20,394 nt of DNA from JAOTYV01 sp041557595. Its GTDB lineage: Bacteria > Pseudomonadota > Alphaproteobacteria > UBA8366. The position numbers and the translations under genes are program-made. The stretch is taken from NCBI GenBank assembly GCA_041557595.1, contig JBFFGE010000075.1:1-20394 (forward strand), written 5' to 3'. The notes beneath the pieces are model-generated. The model worked only from the letters and a program-made list of their open reading frames with translations. It was not told the origin of the DNA and searched no databases. Positions within the stretch are counted from its first letter, which is position 1, and each line of letters starts with the position of its first letter. Positions 16,478 to 20,394 of the stretch are shown one piece after another.

Positions 16478-17536
16478 TCAGCGGCGCGACGTTTGGCCGC
16501 CGCCCAGCCATTCTTCGCGATAGGTGAGCCATTCGGCGGAGTCGGTCGTCCAATTGGCGTAAATTGCAACGCCGAAATTGGTCAAATCCACGTTGGCGCC
16601 CTCGGACAGTCCCAGGCGAATGCCGCGCAAGCCGCTTCGCAGGTTTTCCGCCTTGGGATTGAAGCTCAACCGGCGATCCTCAAAGGAGGGCACCCCCATA
16701 AACAGCATCGCACGTCCGACGGCAAGCGGCCGCAGCGTACGGGTCTGCCAGGCGACGAGGTTGCCGTAAAGCCAGTCAGTCGGAAGCCAGGTCTCGTAGT
16801 TCATCACCGCGATCTGATCGGCGTGTTCGGCGACCGCACTGAAATAGGACGCGGTCCATAGGCCGATCCCCTTGCCGGTCAATCCGACCAGCCAGGCAAG
16901 TCCCGGGATCGGTTCCACACCGTTCCCGGCAACCGACAGAACGCGGCCGCGGTCGCGGGTCACCGCGCGGGTCGCATCGAGCAGGGCGAGGAAATCGGGG
17001 TCGCCGCTCGCAACCGGCTCGATATTGTAGTGGATGCCGTCGAAACCCAGATGCAGCAGGCTTACCGCCACCCCGACGATGTTCTTGCGGACCTTTTCGT
17101 TGGAAAGATCGAGCGGACCGCCGCCGCCCTTCTCGCGCTGGCCGACCCAGGCTTGCAGGCGTATGACGGCGCTGCGGGCACGGATTTCGCGCAGGAGTTC
17201 GGCCGCCGCGGGAAAGCGCTCGGGCGGCAAGGTGCCGTCGGGCTCGAGCGGGCCGACGTGAAAGAAGACGTCAGTGATGTGATGGCGCCGGAGGCGCGTG
17301 ACGAGTTCGGCATAGGCGCGGTCGACCTGCGGTTTGCCGACCCAGTGATGCGCGGCCCAAACCGCGTTCGGCCCTTTCGACTGAATGACGGTACGGGGCG
17401 GTTCGAGATAGGCGAGATAGCCCCGGAACAGCGTAAATCCAAGCGCGGCGGCCGCGATAACGCCCACCGCGGCAAACGTCCCAAGACGTTTCCAGCGCGC
17501 GGTTTTCCCTGCCAATTTTAGCCTCCCGAACCCCAT
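16478..17536 (-). CDS. Membrane-anchored GH18-like (TIM-barrel) protein with altered catalytic motif
   Basis: From the ATG at 17536 the protein has 352 residues; GGAGGT lies 12 nt upstream. In-frame codons further upstream would reach to the leuA stop and look non-coding. A basic N-terminus and one hydrophobic segment at about 17-40 suggest an inner-membrane anchor with the main domain outside. GFDGIHYNIEP at 164-174 resembles the GH18 signature D-G-x-D-x-D-x-E: Glu173 is kept, but the two inner Asp are His169 and Asn171. A later M-N-Y-E-T-W recalls the GH18 M-x-Y strand. GH18 enzymes cut chitin or related glycans; some relatives act on peptidoglycan or only bind sugar. Function here is uncertain. 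It follows leuA on the same strand. Confidence 0.62.
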   Translation of the reverse strand: MGFGRLKLAGKTARWKRLGTFAAVGVIAAAALGFTLFRGYLAYLEPPRTVIQSKGPNAVWAAHHWVGKPQVDRAYAELVTRLRRHHITDVFFHVGPLEPDGTLPPERFPAAAELLREIRARSAVIRLQAWVGQREKGGGGPLDLSNEKVRKNIVGVAVSLLHLGFDGIHYNIEPVASGDPDFLALLDATRAVTRDRGRVLSVAGNGVEPIPGLAWLVGLTGKGIGLWTASYFSAVAEHADQIAVMNYETWLPTDWLYGNLVAWQTRTLRPLAVGRAMLFMGVPSFEDRRLSFNPKAENLRSGLRGIRLGLSEGANVDLTNFGVAIYANWTTDSAEWLTYREEWLGGGQTSRR

Positions 17537-17662
17537 GCCGCTTAGAAGACCTCCAATATCGGAGCAAAGCATGGCAATGATTGGGAGATATTGTGGCGCG
17601 CGGGAATACGCGCGGGCGAGAACAACCCGGATGGAAGCCTTGGCCCCCATCCGGATCTTCAA

Positions 17663-19336
17663 TCAGGTCGCGCGGCTCGCCCGGTTGACGGCGCAACTCA
17701 CCGCCTGCAGCGAGGCGGTGACGATGTTGGGATTGCGGCCGACGCCGTATAGTTTTCGGCCGTCCACCTCCGCTTCGACGAAGGCGACGGCGGTGGCGTC
17801 CGCGCCTACGCCCACCGAGTGCTCGCTGTAGCTGTAGATCTTGATGTCTTGGCCGCTGTCGCGCTTCAGCGCATCGACATAGGCGTCTATCGGACCGGTA
17901 CCCTTGCCTTCGAGCGTGACCTCGTCGCCGTTCTTGCGCACCGTCGCGGTGATGCGCCGCACTTCCGTGGCGTGTGCGTCCGGCACGGTGCGGTGATCGA
18001 GGATCGCATAGGGCTCGGTCGCGTTGAGGTACTCGGTTTCGAAGGCGTCCCAGATATCCTGCGGCTTCTGCTCCTTGCCGGTGTCGTCGGAGATTCCCTG
18101 GACGACGCCGGAAAACTCGATCTGCAAATTGCGCGGCAACTGCACGTCATATTCCGCTTCCATGATATAGGCGACGCCGCCCTTGCCGGACTGGCTGTTG
18201 ATGCGGATGACCTCTTCATATTGGGCGCCGACGTCGTTCGGATCGATCGGCAGATACGGCACTTCCCAAATCTGGCTGTTCGACTCCTGCATCGCCGACA
18301 GCCCCTTCTTGATGGCGTCCTGATGGCTGCCCGAGAAGGCGGTGAACACGAGTTCGCCGGCATAGGGATGGCGCGGATGCACCGGCAACTGGTTGCAGTA
18401 TTCGGCCGTGGCGCGCAAATCGCGCATGTTGCGCATGTCGAGCTTCGAATCGATGCCCTGGCTGACCATGTTCATCGCCAGCGTGATTACGTCCACATTT
18501 CCGGTGCGTTCGCCATTGCCGAACAGGGTCCCTTCGATACGCTCGGCGCCCGCCATCACGCCCAACTCCGCTGCGGCCACGCCGGTGCCCCGGTCGTTAT
18601 GGGGATGCAGCGACAGGATCAGCCGGTCGCGCTGCGAGAAGTTGCGGTGCATCCATTCGATCGAGTCCGCATAGATGTTCGGCGTCGCCACCTCGACCGT
18701 GGCCGGCAGGTTGATGATCGTCTTGTTGGCGGGCGACGCCTCCCACACATCCATCACCGCCTCGCACACCTCGAGCGCGTAGTCGAGCTCGGTCTGGGTG
18801 TAGCTCTCGGGCGAATACTCGTGGACGATCTCCGTCTCCGGCACGGTCGGAATCAGTTGCTTGATGATTTCGGCGCCGTCGGTCGCGATCTTCTTGACGC
18901 CCGCGCGGTCCTCGCGGAACACCACGCGGCGCTGCGTCGTCGAGGTCGAATTGTAGAGATGCACGATCGCCCGCTTCGAGCCCGCGATCGACTCGAAGGT
19001 GCGGCGGATCAGCTCCTCGCGCGCCTGCGTCAGCACCTGGATGGTGACGTCGTCGGGGATCAGCCCGTCGTCGATGATCTGGCGGACGAAGGCAAAATCG
19101 GTCTCGGAAGCGCTCGGGAAACCCACTTCGATTTCCTTGAAGCCCATTTTGCAGAGCGCCTTGAACATGCGCAGCTTGCGCTCCGGCCCCATCGGTTCGA
19201 TCAGCGCCTGGTTGCCGTCGCGCAAGTCGACGCTGCACCAGGTCGGGCATTCGGTGATGGTGTTGCCCGGCCATTGCCGGTCCGGCAGATCGATCTGCGG
19301 GAACGGGCGGTATTTCTCGATTGGCATCACGGCCAT
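17663..19336 (-). CDS. leuA: 2-isopropylmalate synthase
   Basis: This enzyme joins acetyl-CoA and 2-oxoisovalerate, the first committed step of leucine synthesis. The protein has 557 residues, the long form (class 2). The first HMGL-like signature is DLRDGNQALIEPM at 37-49, with Asp40 as a metal ligand. The metal-binding His244 and His246 lie in LHPHNDRGTG, followed by ERIEGTLFGNGERTGN. A C-terminal regulatory domain of about 120 residues starts near 430 (TATVRKNGDEVTLEG, GTGPIDAY) and should give leucine feedback control. AGGAG lies 8 nt before the ATG at 19336. The 384-bp leader upstream carries small ORFs with Leu codons and a strong hairpin, which suggests attenuation. Confidence 0.97.
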   Translation of the reverse strand: MAVMPIEKYRPFPQIDLPDRQWPGNTITECPTWCSVDLRDGNQALIEPMGPERKLRMFKALCKMGFKEIEVGFPSASETDFAFVRQIIDDGLIPDDVTIQVLTQAREELIRRTFESIAGSKRAIVHLYNSTSTTQRRVVFREDRAGVKKIATDGAEIIKQLIPTVPETEIVHEYSPESYTQTELDYALEVCEAVMDVWEASPANKTIINLPATVEVATPNIYADSIEWMHRNFSQRDRLILSLHPHNDRGTGVAAAELGVMAGAERIEGTLFGNGERTGNVDVITLAMNMVSQGIDSKLDMRNMRDLRATAEYCNQLPVHPRHPYAGELVFTAFSGSHQDAIKKGLSAMQESNSQIWEVPYLPIDPNDVGAQYEEVIRINSQSGKGGVAYIMEAEYDVQLPRNLQIEFSGVVQGISDDTGKEQKPQDIWDAFETEYLNATEPYAILDHRTVPDAHATEVRRITATVRKNGDEVTLEGKGTGPIDAYVDALKRDSGQDIKIYSYSEHSVGVGADATAVAFVEAEVDGRKLYGVGRNPNIVTASLQAVSCAVNRASRAT

Positions 19337-19400
19337 GATTTGAACTCCTGTCTTGAAACTGCTGCGTTAAGTCTTCGATTGGCGAACCGCGGCGCGGTCA

Positions 19401-19435
19401 CGGCCATCGGGCGGCCGCGTCAGGCCCGATGACCG
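19401..19435 (-). other. 12-bp RNA hairpin in the leuA leader
   Basis: The arms are 19424-19435 and 19401-19412 with an 11-base loop. In the minus-strand RNA they pair fully apart from one G-U wobble (core AUCGGGC with GCCCGAU). The hairpin lies 65 bp before leuA and holds the stop codon of the 45-codon ORF in its loop. CGGTCA at 19395-19400 could pair instead with the distal arm end, giving an alternative fold. Confidence 0.5.
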
Positions 19436-19557
19436 CCGATTAGTCGCAGCGATAGGCGCGTCGCATCGCAAAAAGACACGCAAGACCCGCGCCGGCAATA
19501 GCGGGCAGGGTCCGATACAGTCTCGGACTCGGATGGATTTTCTATGGGGTAGGACAT
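19420..19557 (-). CDS. Candidate leuA leader peptide (45 codons)
   Basis: An ATG at 19557, with AAGAG about 9 nt upstream, opens a 45-residue frame that ends TRLSLRLIGGHRA. Near the end, three Leu codons (CTA, CTG, CTA) fall within five codons and are followed by ATC. CTA is uncommon in GC-rich genes such as those here. The stop codon falls in the loop of the 12-bp hairpin at 19401-19435, so a ribosome stalled at the Leu codons would stand just before that hairpin. This is the geometry of ribosome-mediated attenuation, known for leu and ilv operons in proteobacteria. Against it, the peptide is long, and no T-run follows the hairpin. An internal GTG at 19479 would make a 19-residue version. 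Confidence 0.35.
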   Translation of the reverse strand: MSYPIENPSESETVSDPARYCRRGSCVSFCDATRLSLRLIGGHRA

Positions 19558-19615
19558 GACACGGAACTCTTGTAACCAGCTTGAAAACCAGGACGAACGG
19601 GACTCTCCCCGACGC

Positions 19616-19675
19616 TTATAGCGCCGGGCCCGTAAGTCGCAGGCCGATCAGCCGGTATCCAGTGTTCGTGCTCAT
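19616..19675 (-). CDS. Second small ORF with Leu codons upstream of leuA (19 codons)
   Basis: ATG at 19675 to TAA at 19616-19618 encodes 19 residues, with four Leu in the last eleven (RLIGLRLTGPAL). The Leu codons are CTG, CTG, CTT and CTA. It begins 45 bp after the ubiD stop. No ribosome site precedes it, and it lies about 280 nt before leuA, which is far for a classical attenuator. It may be chance, or an upstream part of a two-stage leader. Confidence 0.22.
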   Translation of the reverse strand: MSTNTGYRLIGLRLTGPAL

Positions 19676-19720
19676 GGCGCGGAGATTACTGGGAAATTCC
19701 GAAGCCGTCAAACGGTTGAG

Positions 19721-20394
19721 TCACTTCCAAATCCGTTTGCCGCTGCCTGGCAGCCCGAGGTCGCGCCACATCGCGTCCACCTTCTCGATCACGGTCTCGC
19801 TCATGCGGATTTCCCGGCCCCACTCGCGCGCGGCCTCGGCCGGCAGCTTGTCGGTGGCGTCGAGGCCGATCTTGGAGCCGAGGCCGGCGACCGGGCTGGC
19901 GAAATCGAGATAGTCGATCGGCGTACCCTCGACCAGGGTGATGTCGCGCGCCGGGTCCATCTTGGTGGCGACCGCCCACATCACTTCCTTCCAGTTGCGG
20001 GCGTCGATGTCCTTGTCCACCACGATCACCCATTTCGTATAGGTGAATTGCCGCAGATAGGACCACACTCCCATCATCACGCGTTTCGCGTGGCCAGGAT
20101 AGGCCTTGTCGATCGACACCACGGCGATGCGGTAGGAGCAGCCCTCGGGCGGTAGCCAGAAATCGACAATTTCGGGGAATTGCTGCTGCAGCAGCGGGAT
20201 GAAGACTTCGTTCAGCGCTTCGCCGAGCACGCTCGGCTCGTCCGGCGGGCGGCCGGTGAAGGTCGACAGGTAAATCGGATCGCGCCGCATGGTGATCGCG
20301 CTGACCGTGAAGACCGGGAATTTTTCGACCGAATTGTAATAACCGGTATGGTCGCCGTACGGCCCCTCGTCGCCGTACTCCTCCAGGCTGACAT
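19721..20394 (-). CDS. ubiD: UbiD-family 4-hydroxy-3-polyprenylbenzoate decarboxylase, C-terminal part (5' end outside window)
   Basis: The frame runs off the right edge; about 223 residues are present, ending at the TGA at 19721-19723. The visible part closely follows E. coli UbiD: EGPYGDHTGYYN holds the catalytic Glu and Asp, then TGRPPDEP, a long V-F-I-P-L-L-Q-Q-Q-F-P-E segment, AGH-like PGHAKRVMMGVWS, MDPARDITLVEGTPIDYLDF and GSKIGLDATDK. UbiD removes the carboxyl group of the polyprenyl-hydroxybenzoate intermediate of ubiquinone synthesis, using prenylated FMN made by UbiX. The Arg of the catalytic triad and most of the cofactor site lie outside the window. The gene ends 384 bp before leuA on the same strand. 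The assignment is firm because similarity to UbiD itself, not only to the wider family, is high. Confidence 0.95.
   Translation of the reverse strand, partial: VSLEEYGDEGPYGDHTGYYNSVEKFPVFTVSAITMRRDPIYLSTFTGRPPDEPSVLGEALNEVFIPLLQQQFPEIVDFWLPPEGCSYRIAVVSIDKAYPGHAKRVMMGVWSYLRQFTYTKWVIVVDKDIDARNWKEVMWAVATKMDPARDITLVEGTPIDYLDFASPVAGLGSKIGLDATDKLPAEAAREWGREIRMSETVIEKVDAMWRDLGLPGSGKRIWK

Larger units (their letters stand above)
19337..19720 (-). promoter_or_regulatory. leuA leader region between ubiD and leuA
   Basis: This 384-bp stretch has no full-size gene. Read toward leuA it holds a 19-codon ORF (19675-19616), a 45-codon ORF (19557-19420), a 6-bp hairpin GTCCGA/TCGGAC near 19510-19530, a 12-bp hairpin (19435-19401), a short ACCGC/GCGGT stem at 19398-19386 and the AGGAG of leuA. 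TATAAG on the minus strand at 19620-19615 is a possible -10, but no good -35 is at the right distance. The layout fits a transcribed regulatory leader; this is inference. Confidence 0.45.

Noticed and set aside
16462..16479. Hairpin GAAGCC/GGCTTC at the end of the GH18-like gene as a terminator
   Set aside because: Only 6 bp, no T-run, and it partly overlaps the stop codon; not enough to call.
17819..19432. A 537-codon open frame on the plus strand opposite leuA
   Set aside because: It is the mirror frame of a very secure gene. It is rich in Arg, His and Asp as expected from antisense of GC-rich codons, and shows no domain pattern.

Overview
The window is compact, GC-rich DNA with about 20 genes on both strands and very short spacers. 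It looks like an ordinary chromosomal segment of an alphaproteobacterium, possibly Rhodospirillales-like. That placement is inference from composition, from a long class-II leuA, and from an Lrp gene divergent from an AceE-like E1 gene; no rRNA or other clade marker is present. I see no insertion sequence, integrase, tRNA, rRNA or CRISPR array, so nothing marks it as a mobile island.

Layout, left to right. (a) 1-1493, plus strand: the 3' end of a family I CoA-transferase, then a double-hotdog MaoC-like acyl-CoA hydratase; probably one acyl-CoA operon. (b) 1589-2693, plus: an OmpA-type outer-membrane protein split by a +1 frameshift near 1991. (c) 2742-5478, minus: a fold-type II PLP dehydratase, then release factor 3 (prfC). 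(d) 5625-7285, plus: aconitase X large and small subunits with overlapping stop and start, divergent from the PLP gene and behind a recognisable promoter. (e) 7270-9128, minus: a membrane fatty-acid hydroxylase/sterol desaturase translationally coupled (ATGA) to a membrane-anchored creatininase-family protein. (f) 9243-10043, plus: a short-chain dehydrogenase. It ends in a perfect 24-bp inverted repeat that also holds the stop codon of the convergent Lrp/AsnC regulator.

(g) 10086-13079: the Lrp regulator diverges from a 793-residue homodimeric-type 2-oxoacid dehydrogenase E1/transketolase-like enzyme, which suggests a regulator-target pair. (h) 13183-14214: a small envelope lipoprotein convergent with a DinB-fold protein. 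(i) 14245-17536, minus: a TldE/PmbA protein, a small two-TM protein, a MAPEG protein and a membrane-anchored GH18-like protein. (j) 17663-20394, minus: leuA, a 384-bp leader region with two small candidate leader ORFs and a strong hairpin, and the C-terminal part of ubiD.

Housekeeping functions (prfC, leuA, ubiD, tldE/pmbA) are mixed with accessory metabolism. The least ordinary parts are the variant aconitase X next to an atypical PLP dehydratase, the creatininase-family protein with altered metal ligands, the symmetric repeat that ends two convergent genes, and the possible attenuator in front of leuA. I found no clear multi-gene defence, toxin or mobile system.
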